Origin: an uncultured Polaribacter sp.
GTDB lineage: Bacteria > Bacteroidota > Bacteroidia > Flavobacteriales > Flavobacteriaceae
Assembly: GCA_913050305.1 (NCBI GenBank)
Contig: CAJXAS010000021.1
Span: 1-15,193, forward strand
DNA: 15,193 bases
Direction: 5' to 3'
Positions 1 through 6,284 of the stretch are shown here, one piece after another (position 1 is the first letter of the stretch; every line of letters starts with the position of its first letter). The notes under the pieces are model-generated. The model ran no database searches. It was given only the letters and a program-made list of their open reading frames with translations, and was not told the origin of the DNA. The translations under genes and the position numbers were made by a program.

Positions 1-461
1 TCTTTTGTTAAGCCATAACCAGATTTAATCTCAACAGCACCTGTGCCTAATTGTATAATATTTTCTAATCTAATCTTACTTTGATGGTAGAGGTCCTCTT
101 CAGAAGTTTCCTGCAAACATTTGGCAGAGTTTAAAATTCCACCCCCATTATCAGCAATTTCTTTATAGGAAAGTCCGTTTATTCGATCTACAAATTCATC
201 TTCTCTATTTCCAGCATAGACCAAATGAGTATGAGAATCGCACCAAGAAGGCAGTATCATTTTACCGGTTGCATCAATTGTTTTTATTTCAATATCCGGG
301 CAGTCCTTCATCAATCCAAAATCAGAAATTAAGCCGTTCTTAACTAATAAAAAAGCATTTTTAAGTGTTGGTAAAACGTTCATCTCTTTTCCTGAAAGAA
401 AATCAATTGACGTTTCCCTAACCTGAATTAATTCTTTAATATTTTTAAAAAGTACATTCAT
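1..461 (-). CDS. hutI: Imidazolonepropionase, N-terminal part (cut by window edge)
   Basis: HutI is a metal-dependent amidohydrolase that hydrolyses 4-imidazolone-5-propionate to N-formimidoyl-L-glutamate, the third step of histidine breakdown in the cytoplasm. I translated the minus strand from the ATG at 461-459 and obtained 153 codons before the window ends. The frame shows the amidohydrolase metal-binding motif DSHTH near residues 75-79 (the two His are 77 and 79), followed by LVYAGNR, then the family stretch DNGGGIL near 104-110 and the signature EIKSGYGL near 144-151. The start is well placed: the preceding urocanase stop codon (463-461) and this ATG share one base (TAATG), so the two genes are probably translationally coupled. 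The family is usually just over 400 residues, so roughly the last 60 percent, with the remaining metal ligands, lies outside. The identification is firm. Confidence 0.93.
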   Translation of the reverse strand, partial: MNVLFKNIKELIQVRETSIDFLSGKEMNVLPTLKNAFLLVKNGLISDFGLMKDCPDIEIKTIDATGKMILPSWCDSHTHLVYAGNREDEFVDRINGLSYKEIADNGGGILNSAKCLQETSEEDLYHQSKIRLENIIQLGTGAVEIKSGYGLTK

Positions 462-2458
462 TAAAACAAGTCTTTTAATAGATTTTCTTCTACCAAGTTA
501 GGTAAAGTAATTTTTAAATTAGGCGTTCTTTCCATTTCTCTTTTTATAGCAAAAATTGCTTCCTCATTTCTAGCCCAACTTCTTCTTGCAACACCATTAT
601 TTACGTCGTAAAAAAGCATATTTTTTAATTTTTCGTCTGCTTCTTTGGTTCCGTCTAACAACATCCCAAAACCACCATTCATTACTTCTCCCCAGCCAAC
701 GCCGCCACCATTGTGAATAGAAACCCAAGTTGCCCCTCTAAAACTGTCTCCAATTACATTATGAATTGCCATATCTGCCGTAAACTTACTTCCATCATAA
801 ATATTTGAAGTTTCTCTAAAAGGAGAATCTGTTCCACTTACATCATGATGGTCTCTTCCTAAAATAATTGCTCCAATTTCTCCTTTTGCAATCGCATTAT
901 TAAAAGCCTCCGCAATTTTTACCCGACCTTCTGCATCGGCATACAAAATTCTTGCTTGAGAACCCACCACCATTTTATTAGATTTTGCATTTTGTATCCA
1001 AGTGATGTTATCCTGCATTTGCAGTTGAATTTCTTCTGGAGAATTTTCCATTAACTCTTTTAGCACGGTTGCTGCAATTTCATCTGTTTTGTCTAAATCT
1101 TCAGAATTTCCAGAAGCACAGACCCATCTGAAAGGACCAAAGCCGTAGTCAAAACACATAGGGCCTAAGATATCTTGCACATAAGAAGGGTATTTAAAAT
1201 CGATATTATTTTCTGCCATTACAGCTGCACCTGCTCGAGAAGACTCTAGTAAAAATGCATTTCCGTAGTCAAAAAAGTAGGTTCCTTTTTCGGTGTGTTT
1301 GTTAATAGCATTTGCGTGTCTTATTAAAGAGGTTTGTACTTTTTCTTTAAAAAGCTCAGGATTTTCTCTGATTAAGATATTTGATTGTTCGTAAGAGGTG
1401 TCGGCAGGATAGTAGCCGCCCGTCCAAGGAATGTGCAAAGAAGTTTGATCGGAGCCAATATGAATAAAAATATTTTCTTCATCAAATCTTTCCCAAACAT
1501 TAATAATGTTTCCAATAAACGCAATGGAAACTACCTCTTTGTTTTTTTGAGCTTCTAAAGTTCTTTCAACTAGTGTATCGAGATCATCAATTAAAACATC
1601 TACCCAACCTTGTTCATGTCTTTTTTTAGCTGCTCTGCTATTTACCTCTGCACAAATAGTAATACAACCTGCAATATTTCCTGCCTTGGGTTGTGCGCCA
1701 CTCATGCCGCCTAAACCTGCAGTTAAAAATATTTTACCACTCGGATTTTCCTCTTTCTTTAAAATTTTTCTAAAAGCATTCATTAAGGTGATGGTCGTTC
1801 CGTGTACAATTCCTTGCGGACCAATATACATAAATGAACCCGCTGTCATTTGCCCATATTGCGTTACACCTAGGGCATTAAATTTCTCCCAATCGTTGGG
1901 TTTTGAATAATTCGGAATCATCATTCCGTTCGTAACAACTACTCTTGGTGCATTTTTAGATGAAGGAAATAATCCCATTGGATGCCCAGAATACAAATGC
2001 AATGTTTGTTCTTCTGTCATCATTGCTAAATATTGAACTACCAAAAGATATTGTGCCCAATTTTGAAAGACAGCACCATTTCCACCATAGGTGATTAATT
2101 CTTCTGGATGCTGTGCAACATCAGGATTCAAATTGTTATGAATCATTAAAATAATTGCTGCGGCTTGTTGCGTTTTTGCAGGGTACTCTGAAATTGATCG
2201 AGCATAAATTTTGTAATCTGGTTTGAATCTGTACATATAAATTCTACCAAATTCTTTTAATTCATTGGCAAATTCTGTTGCCAATTCTTGATGCCATGCT
2301 TTTGGGAAGTAGCGCAAAGCATTTTTTATTGCCAATTGTTTTTCTTCAACAGATAAAATATCTTTCCTTTTAGGAGCCCTATTTGCATCTGTTGGATAGT
2401 TTCTTTTCGCGGGTAATATACTTGGAATTCCTTGTAGGATTTGTTCTTTAAATGTCAT
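461..2458 (-). CDS. hutU: Urocanate hydratase, long (animal-like) class
   Basis: Urocanase adds water to urocanate to give 4-imidazolone-5-propionate, using a tightly bound NAD+ as electrophile. The 665-residue product is about 100 residues longer than the classical Pseudomonas/Bacillus enzyme (about 555) and close to animal UROC1 (about 676). Visible family blocks are ITYGGNGAVFQNWAQY (122-137), QMTAGSFMYIGPQGIVHGT (203-221), the glycine-rich NAD+ loop AGLGGMSGAQPKAG (247-260), FGPFRWVCASG (440-450), GRDHHDVSGTDSPFRET (534-550) and ATWVSIHNGGGVGWGE (576-591). The classical signature FQGLPARICW, with its active-site cysteine, is replaced here by VVGSQARILYAD (497-508), so that Cys is Leu. I recall the same change in the long class, so I do not read it as a defect. 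hutH ends 2 nt upstream and hutI begins in the stop codon, which indicates one hutHUI transcript. Confidence 0.97.
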   Translation of the reverse strand: MTFKEQILQGIPSILPAKRNYPTDANRAPKRKDILSVEEKQLAIKNALRYFPKAWHQELATEFANELKEFGRIYMYRFKPDYKIYARSISEYPAKTQQAAAIILMIHNNLNPDVAQHPEELITYGGNGAVFQNWAQYLLVVQYLAMMTEEQTLHLYSGHPMGLFPSSKNAPRVVVTNGMMIPNYSKPNDWEKFNALGVTQYGQMTAGSFMYIGPQGIVHGTTITLMNAFRKILKKEENPSGKIFLTAGLGGMSGAQPKAGNIAGCITICAEVNSRAAKKRHEQGWVDVLIDDLDTLVERTLEAQKNKEVVSIAFIGNIINVWERFDEENIFIHIGSDQTSLHIPWTGGYYPADTSYEQSNILIRENPELFKEKVQTSLIRHANAINKHTEKGTYFFDYGNAFLLESSRAGAAVMAENNIDFKYPSYVQDILGPMCFDYGFGPFRWVCASGNSEDLDKTDEIAATVLKELMENSPEEIQLQMQDNITWIQNAKSNKMVVGSQARILYADAEGRVKIAEAFNNAIAKGEIGAIILGRDHHDVSGTDSPFRETSNIYDGSKFTADMAIHNVIGDSFRGATWVSIHNGGGVGWGEVMNGGFGMLLDGTKEADEKLKNMLFYDVNNGVARRSWARNEEAIFAIKREMERTPNLKITLPNLVEENLLKDLF

Positions 2459-2460
2459 GC

Positions 2461-3957
2461 TTAGTTGTATTTTACAATCAGGTTTTTATTTTCTACGAGT
2501 AGAATCATATTGTTAATGTCGTCTTTTAAAAGTCTGTCTTCCTCTAATTTATCAACTTTTTCTCTAATAATTGAGTAGTTTTTTTCAATAATTTCAGAAA
2601 ATGTATTTGGTCTTCTAAATTCTAAAGCTTGTGCTGCGTACATTAACTCGATGGCTAATATTTTTTCTAAATTCCCTAAAATTTCATTGAATTGTCGCCC
2701 AGAAATACTTCCCATAGAAACATGGTCTTCTTGGCCTAAAGAAGTAGGAATACTATCTGCAGAAGGAGGAAAGCATAAAGATTTATTCTCGGTAACCAAT
2801 GCTGCTGTGGTATATTGCGGAATCATAAATCCGGAATTTAAACCACCACTCTTCGTTAATAATCTTGGCAATCCATATTTCCCTTCTAATAATAAATAAC
2901 AACGTCTGTCTGCTATATTTCCTAATTCTGAAGCTGCAATTGAACAATAGTCTAATGCCATAGCTAAAGGCTGTCCGTGAAAATTACCTCCAGAAATTGC
3001 TTCAGTTTCACTTAAAATAATTGGGTTGTCTGTAACCGAATTCATTTCTATTTCAGCCAATTCTAATAAATGATAAAAGGCATTTCTAGAAGCACCGTGC
3101 ACTTGTGGAATACAACGCATAGAATACGGGTCTTGAACGCGTTCACAATTTTCATGTGAAGTAATATTTTGAGAATCTTTAAAAATGTGGCGCATTCGTT
3201 CTGCAACTTTTATACTTCCTTTAAAAGGCCTAATTGCGTGTAATTCTTCTCTAAACGGAGAAGAACTTCCTTTGTAACCTTCAATACTCATAGCTCCAGA
3301 AATATCTGCTAAATCTAGTAGATACTCCATTTTTAGGAGTCCGGTTATGGCGTGGGCTAAAATAAACTGTGTTCCGTTAATTAAACCTAAACCTTCTTTT
3401 GCATGTAATTCTAAAGGTTCTAGATTATGCTTTTTTAAAACTTCTTTTGCAGCAACAATCGTGTCATCTATCCAGAAATCTCCTTCACCAATTAAGGGTA
3501 AAAATAAGTGAGAAAGTGGGGCTAAATCTCCAGAAGCTCCTACGGAGCCTTGTTTAGGAACTGTTGGTAGTAAATCATTTTCAATAAAATAAATAATGCG
3601 TTCTATTAATTTCAAACGAACACCAGAAAACCCTTGGCAAAGTGCATGCACTTTGCAAATCATCATAATTTTTGATAAACGTTTATCTATGTTTTTACCA
3701 ACACCAACGGCATGTGTAATTAGTAAGTTTGTTTGAAGTTGGTTCGTTTCTTCAGGTGAAATTTGTACATCGCACAAAGGACCAAAACCAGTATTTATAC
3801 CATAAACTGCTTCGTCTTTTTTGGTAATAACTTCTACTTTTTTTCTACTAGAAATTATTTTTTCTTCTGCTTCTTTATTAATAGTTGCTTTTAAAACACC
3901 GTTTGTAATGTCTTGTATTTTATGAAGTGTAAGATGATCTATTCCGTATTTAAACAT
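2461..3957 (-). CDS. hutH: Histidine ammonia-lyase (histidase)
   Basis: HutH removes ammonia from L-histidine to give trans-urocanate, the first step of the Hut pathway in the cytoplasm; the family acts as a homotetramer. At 498 residues it is the usual length. The catalytic MIO cofactor arises from the internal Ala-Ser-Gly at 141-143 within GSVGASGDLAPLSH (137-150). Other active-site blocks are YGINTGFG (52-59, with the catalytic Tyr53), SVTDNP (307-312), GGNFHGQP (323-330) and QEDHVSMG (409-416). This is the first gene of the minus-strand operon and ends 2 nt before hutU. It starts 84 nt from a divergent LysR-type gene, with a good -7 promoter element at 3991-3984 but no clear -33 element, as expected for an activator-dependent promoter. 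I chose the ATG at 3957 because the N-terminus (MFKYGIDHLT) matches the usual family start. Confidence 0.97.
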   Translation of the reverse strand: MFKYGIDHLTLHKIQDITNGVLKATINKEAEEKIISSRKKVEVITKKDEAVYGINTGFGPLCDVQISPEETNQLQTNLLITHAVGVGKNIDKRLSKIMMICKVHALCQGFSGVRLKLIERIIYFIENDLLPTVPKQGSVGASGDLAPLSHLFLPLIGEGDFWIDDTIVAAKEVLKKHNLEPLELHAKEGLGLINGTQFILAHAITGLLKMEYLLDLADISGAMSIEGYKGSSSPFREELHAIRPFKGSIKVAERMRHIFKDSQNITSHENCERVQDPYSMRCIPQVHGASRNAFYHLLELAEIEMNSVTDNPIILSETEAISGGNFHGQPLAMALDYCSIAASELGNIADRRCYLLLEGKYGLPRLLTKSGGLNSGFMIPQYTTAALVTENKSLCFPPSADSIPTSLGQEDHVSMGSISGRQFNEILGNLEKILAIELMYAAQALEFRRPNTFSEIIEKNYSIIREKVDKLEEDRLLKDDINNMILLVENKNLIVKYN

Positions 3958-3972
3958 TGTATTTTATTTGAA

Positions 3973-4003
3973 TTGTCTGTTAACAAAGTTATGATTACTT
4001 TTG
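3973..4003 (+). promoter_or_regulatory. Putative promoter of the LysR-type regulator gene
   Basis: A TTG at 3973-3975 and TACTTTTG at 3996-4003 (exact TAnnTTTG) are separated by 20 nt, a normal spacing for the Bacteroidota housekeeping promoter. Transcription would start near 4008-4010, about 32 nt before the ATG at 4042. The element interleaves with the divergent hutH promoter, so polymerase at one promoter should exclude the other. Confidence 0.5.
3984..3991 (-). promoter_or_regulatory. Putative -7 promoter element of hutHUI
   Basis: On the minus strand this reads TAACTTTG, an exact match to the Bacteroidota -7 consensus TAnnTTTG. It lies 26 nt upstream of the hutH ATG, giving a short leader of about 20 nt. 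No TTG is found 19-21 nt further upstream, where the -33 element should be; that position is covered by the dyad at 4009-4029. A promoter needing an activator is a reasonable inference. Confidence 0.5.
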
Positions 4004-4008
4004 ATGCT

Positions 4009-4029
4009 TTATAATACTCTTTATTGTAA
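4009..4029. promoter_or_regulatory. 21-bp dyad, candidate operator between hutH and the LysR gene
   Basis: TTATAATA (4009-4016) and TATTGTAA (4022-4029) form inverted 8-bp arms with one mismatch around a 5-nt centre. The centre is about 40 bp upstream of the predicted hutH start, the usual activation site for LysR-type regulators. It also covers the predicted start of the regulator's own transcript, which would fit autorepression. A canonical T-N11-A box is not evident, and AT-rich DNA yields such dyads by chance, so this is tentative. Confidence 0.3.
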
Positions 4030-4041
4030 CTATTAAGAACT

Positions 4042-4920
4042 ATGGGTTATCAAATAGAATTAAGACATCTCCGTTATTTTTTGGCTGTAGCAGAAGAATT
4101 ACATTTTAGAAAAGCAGCTGAAAAGTTGTTTATTTCTCAACCCGGTCTTAGCAGACAAATTAAGCTTCTTGAAGAAGAGTTGGGGGTTGTTTTATTTGAA
4201 AGGCACAATAGAAAGGTTGTTTTAACAAAAGTGGGGGCCTATTTAAAAGTAGAATTTGAATTACAATTAAAAACACTTTCACATACTTTAGAGAATGCAA
4301 AATTACTACATGATGGCAAGAGGGGTGCTTTGAAAATTGGGTATGTGGGTTCTGCTATGCAAGACGTTATTCCTAATTTATTACTAAGTTTTGAGAAAAA
4401 TCACCCGAATATTTTATTTAATCTCAAAGAGATAGATAACCAAAATCAAATAGAAGGATTACTTGATTATTCTTTAGATATTGGTTTTGTACGTTTAGAA
4501 AGAGTGCCAAGAGCTTTAGAAATTAAAACTATTTTAAAGGAAAATTTCTGTTTAGTTTTACCAAAAGATCATCTAATAAATGAAGATAACTTTAAAAGTT
4601 TATCACAATTTAAAGCAGCATCTTTTATTCTATTTGATGCTAAATATAGTACCTCATATTACGAGAAAGTAATGCAGATTTTTGATGATTGTGGTTTTAC
4701 GCCATTAATATCTCACAATACAATTCACTCTAGTTCTATTTTTAAGTTGGTAGAAAATAATTTTGGAATATCGATTATACCGAAGTCATTGGCCCAAAAA
4801 AGAGGGCATAAAATTAAATTTATTGAGTTAGACAAAATTTCGCAAAAAACAACGCTTTCTGTAATTTGGAATCAAAAAAACACCAATCCGATTTTAAATG
4901 ATGTTTTAGAGTTACTATAG
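4042..4920 (+). CDS. LysR-family transcriptional regulator, probably of the hut operon
   Basis: This 292-residue protein has standard LysR-family architecture. An N-terminal winged helix-turn-helix spans about residues 6-65, with RHLRYFLAVAEELHFRKAAE (8-27), then SQPGLSRQIKLLEEELG (32-48), LFERHNRKVVLT (51-62) and a linker helix to about 90. A periplasmic-binding-fold effector domain follows from LKIGYVGSAMQDVIPNLL (97-114) to the end. The effector domain resembles the CbnR/BenM/CatM branch in its opening motif, but the ligand cannot be read from sequence. Divergent orientation 84 bp from hutH makes control of hutHUI the likely job, with histidine, urocanate or another pathway compound as possible inducer. 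This is an inference from position; Hut operons in other bacteria often use HutC (GntR family) or HutP instead. The start is well placed, directly before the HTH. Confidence 0.9.
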   Translation: MGYQIELRHLRYFLAVAEELHFRKAAEKLFISQPGLSRQIKLLEEELGVVLFERHNRKVVLTKVGAYLKVEFELQLKTLSHTLENAKLLHDGKRGALKIGYVGSAMQDVIPNLLLSFEKNHPNILFNLKEIDNQNQIEGLLDYSLDIGFVRLERVPRALEIKTILKENFCLVLPKDHLINEDNFKSLSQFKAASFILFDAKYSTSYYEKVMQIFDDCGFTPLISHNTIHSSSIFKLVENNFGISIIPKSLAQKRGHKIKFIELDKISQKTTLSVIWNQKNTNPILNDVLELL

Positions 4921-5063
4921 TTTCTGAAAACTAGAATAAGTACAAAAAAACTAAACTAAAAAGGTTGGGTTTAAAAGTAGTACTTCTTTATATAACAAAG
5001 TGGATGTATATGGCAACGCACGATTGGATGGGTAAGTAGTCTGTTTTTTAATTCACGCACGGA
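4921..5063. other. Intergenic region with no recognised gene
   Basis: This is non-coding sequence between the LysR gene stop and the end of the minus-strand 55-residue gene. I see no convincing terminator or promoter. A stretch at about 4999-5042 is visibly richer in G+C (about half) than its surroundings but encodes nothing recognisable in any frame. Confidence 0.6.
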
Positions 5064-5231
5064 TCATTTCTTCCAAGTACCCCCATAAGTATAGTTAGGG
5101 TTTTCTTTTTTAACGGTTAACAAACATTCTTTACAGACAAAAACCCATTCTTTTGGGTTTTTATATTGCACTCTATACATCGTAGAGAAATCTACTTTAC
5201 ATTTGTCACAATATTTAATTCGTTGTTTCAT
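5064..5231 (-). CDS. Small two-CxxC (putative zinc-ribbon) protein
   Basis: I found this 55-codon gene by translating the minus strand from the ATG at 5231-5229 to the TGA at 5066-5064. The protein begins MKQRIKYCDKC and ends YTYGGTWKK. It has two CxxC pairs, Cys8/Cys11 and Cys33/Cys36, separated by 21 residues, the arrangement of a small four-cysteine metal-binding ribbon. Between them lie a Tyr-Arg-Val-Gln strand and the stretch NPKEWVFVC (25-33). There is no signal peptide or membrane segment, so it should be cytoplasmic. I recall similar short proteins of unknown function ending in YGGTW(K) in other Bacteroidota, which supports a real gene, but I cannot name a function. The gene lies downstream of tRNA-Phe on the same strand, beyond that gene's terminator. 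No exact TAnnTTTG promoter is visible upstream, so how it is transcribed is unclear. Confidence 0.8.
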   Translation of the reverse strand: MKQRIKYCDKCKVDFSTMYRVQYKNPKEWVFVCKECLLTVKKENPNYTYGGTWKK

Positions 5232-5236
5232 AATCC

Positions 5237-5261
5237 ACTTAACTCACTTGTAACTTAACTC
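5237..5261. repeat. Short tandem-like direct repeat upstream of the small CxxC gene
   Basis: ACTTAACTC occurs at 5237-5245 and again at 5253-5261, with a 16-bp period, just upstream of the minus-strand 55-residue gene. It could be a regulator site or chance in AT-rich DNA. Confidence 0.3.
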
Positions 5262-5330
5262 TTATAGTGTAATATAACTCATTTATAATTATCTTTTGAT
5301 ACTTCCCTGGCAACCTTGAAAGCAATTCTA

Positions 5331-5375
5331 AAAACCAAAAAACCCGTAAATCATTGTTTATAAATGAGTTACGGG
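5331..5375 (-). terminator. Intrinsic terminator of tRNA-Phe
   Basis: On the minus strand a hairpin begins about 9 nt after the tRNA 3' end. Its arms are 5375-5363 and 5355-5343, 13 nt each with a single mismatch (7 and 5 pairs around it) and a 7-nt loop, with CCCG/CGGG at the base. It is followed by TTTTTT (5342-5337) and a further T run. The position, stem and T tract are those of a Rho-independent terminator. Confidence 0.85.
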
Positions 5376-5384
5376 ATAATTTTG

Positions 5385-5457
5385 TGGTACCTCCAGGAAT
5401 CGAACCAGGGACACAAGGATTTTCAGTCCTTTGCTCTACCAACTGAGCTAAGGTACC
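5385..5457 (-). tRNA. tRNA-Phe (anticodon GAA)
   Basis: The minus strand folds into a standard 73-nt cloverleaf. It has the acceptor arm GGTACCT/AGGTACC, D arm GCTC/GAGC with loop AGTTGGTA, anticodon arm AAGGA/TCCTT with loop CTGAAAA, a 5-nt variable loop, and T arm CCTGG/CCAGG with loop TTCGATT. The anticodon GAA (5424-5422) reads phenylalanine codons. The discriminator base is A and the CCA end is not encoded. The tRNA stands alone with its own promoter element (5481-5474) and terminator. Confidence 0.97.
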
Positions 5458-5473
5458 ATTGCCTTAGCGGATG

Positions 5474-5481
5474 CAAATATA
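5474..5481 (-). promoter_or_regulatory. Putative -7 element of tRNA-Phe
   Basis: The minus strand reads TATATTTG, an exact TAnnTTTG match, 16 nt before the mature tRNA 5' end. That leaves a leader of about 10 nt for removal by RNase P. No clear TTG lies at the expected -33 position. Confidence 0.5.
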
Positions 5482-5519
5482 AAATGTTTTTTCATATCTA
5501 CTAAAGAAAACTTCAAAAA

Positions 5520-5551
5520 TTGTGCTGTTTTTTATTTTTTAGCTAAATTTG
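5520..5551 (+). promoter_or_regulatory. Putative promoter of the coaX operon
   Basis: TTG at 5520-5522 and TAAATTTG at 5544-5551 (exact TAnnTTTG) are 21 nt apart. The -7 element ends only 4 nt before the coaX ATG, so transcription would begin at or within a few bases of the start codon, giving a leaderless or nearly leaderless mRNA. Confidence 0.5.
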
Positions 5552-5555
5552 ACCC

Positions 5556-6284
5556 ATGAATCTAGCAATTGATATTGGAAACACTAGGGTTAAAGCGGCT
5601 GTTTTTGAGGAAGATAAACTTATAGAACTACTTGTTTTTGATAAAAAAATAATTGTTTCTGAAATAAATAAAATCATAAAAAAACATACAATTTCTGCCG
5701 GAATCATATCAAATGTTGGTACAATTTCAGAAAGTAAGTTGGCGCAATTGAATAAAAGCTTCAATTTTATAGTTATTTCTGCTTCTTTAAAAGTGCCTTT
5801 CAATAATTTATATAAAACGCCAAATACTTTAGGAGTAGATAGAATTGCATTAGTTGCTGCTGCAGTAAAACAATTCCCAAATACCAATGTCTTGATTATT
5901 GATGCAGGAACTTGTATTACTTTTGATTTTGTAGATGTTAATGCTTCTTATTTGGGAGGTGCAATTTCTCCAGGTATAAAAATGCGATACAAAGCTTTAA
6001 ATAAATTTACCGCTAATTTACCGCTAATAGATACTATAGAATTGCACGATTTTATTGGAAAAAATACAGAAGAGAGTATTATTTCTGGTGTTTTAAATGG
6101 CGTAAAAAATGAGATAAATGGCATTATCGAAGACTATTACCTTAAATATTTAGATTTAACAGTAGTTTTAACAGGAGGAGACACAAATTTCTTGTCAAAA
6201 CAATTAAAAAGTAGCATATTTGCCAATCAAAATTTTCTCCTTCAAGGATTAAATGAAATATTAAAATTTAACCAGCACAAATGA
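5556..6284 (+). CDS. coaX: Type III pantothenate kinase
   Basis: CoaX phosphorylates pantothenate to 4'-phosphopantothenate, the committed step of coenzyme A synthesis. Type III enzymes belong to the ASKHA (actin/sugar kinase/Hsp70) fold and typically need a monovalent cation and escape CoA feedback. The 242-residue length is normal. Motifs in order are the phosphate-binding DIGNTR (6-11), GVDR (93-96, whose Asp95 matches the family's catalytic Asp), DAGTCITFD (116-124), GGAISPG (134-140) and VVLTGGD (203-209). The start is fixed by the motif at residue 6, as no other start precedes it closely. It heads a tightly packed plus-strand gene group: its TGA overlaps the next ATG by 4 nt (ATGA at 6281-6284). 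A promoter element ends only 4 nt before the ATG. Confidence 0.95.
   Translation: MNLAIDIGNTRVKAAVFEEDKLIELLVFDKKIIVSEINKIIKKHTISAGIISNVGTISESKLAQLNKSFNFIVISASLKVPFNNLYKTPNTLGVDRIALVAAAVKQFPNTNVLIIDAGTCITFDFVDVNASYLGGAISPGIKMRYKALNKFTANLPLIDTIELHDFIGKNTEESIISGVLNGVKNEINGIIEDYYLKYLDLTVVLTGGDTNFLSKQLKSSIFANQNFLLQGLNEILKFNQHK

Noticed and set aside
4918..4933. Hairpin TAGTTT/AAACTA at the LysR gene stop
   Set aside because: The 6-bp AT-rich stem has no T tract; it is too weak to call a terminator.
4965..4971. GTTGGGT, resembling an integron attC core
   Set aside because: No partner RYYYAAC core or foldable arm lies at a suitable distance, and no integrase or cassette is nearby.
5139..5162. 9-bp hairpin with A and T tracts that could be a terminator for the LysR transcript
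   Set aside because: It has only three G-C pairs, lies over 200 nt from the LysR stop, and is explained by the codons of the small CxxC protein (Asn-Pro-Lys-Glu-Trp-Val-Phe).
5239..5442. Open frame of 67 codons on the minus strand
   Set aside because: It runs through tRNA-Phe and its terminator. The reading frame is a by-product of the tRNA sequence.
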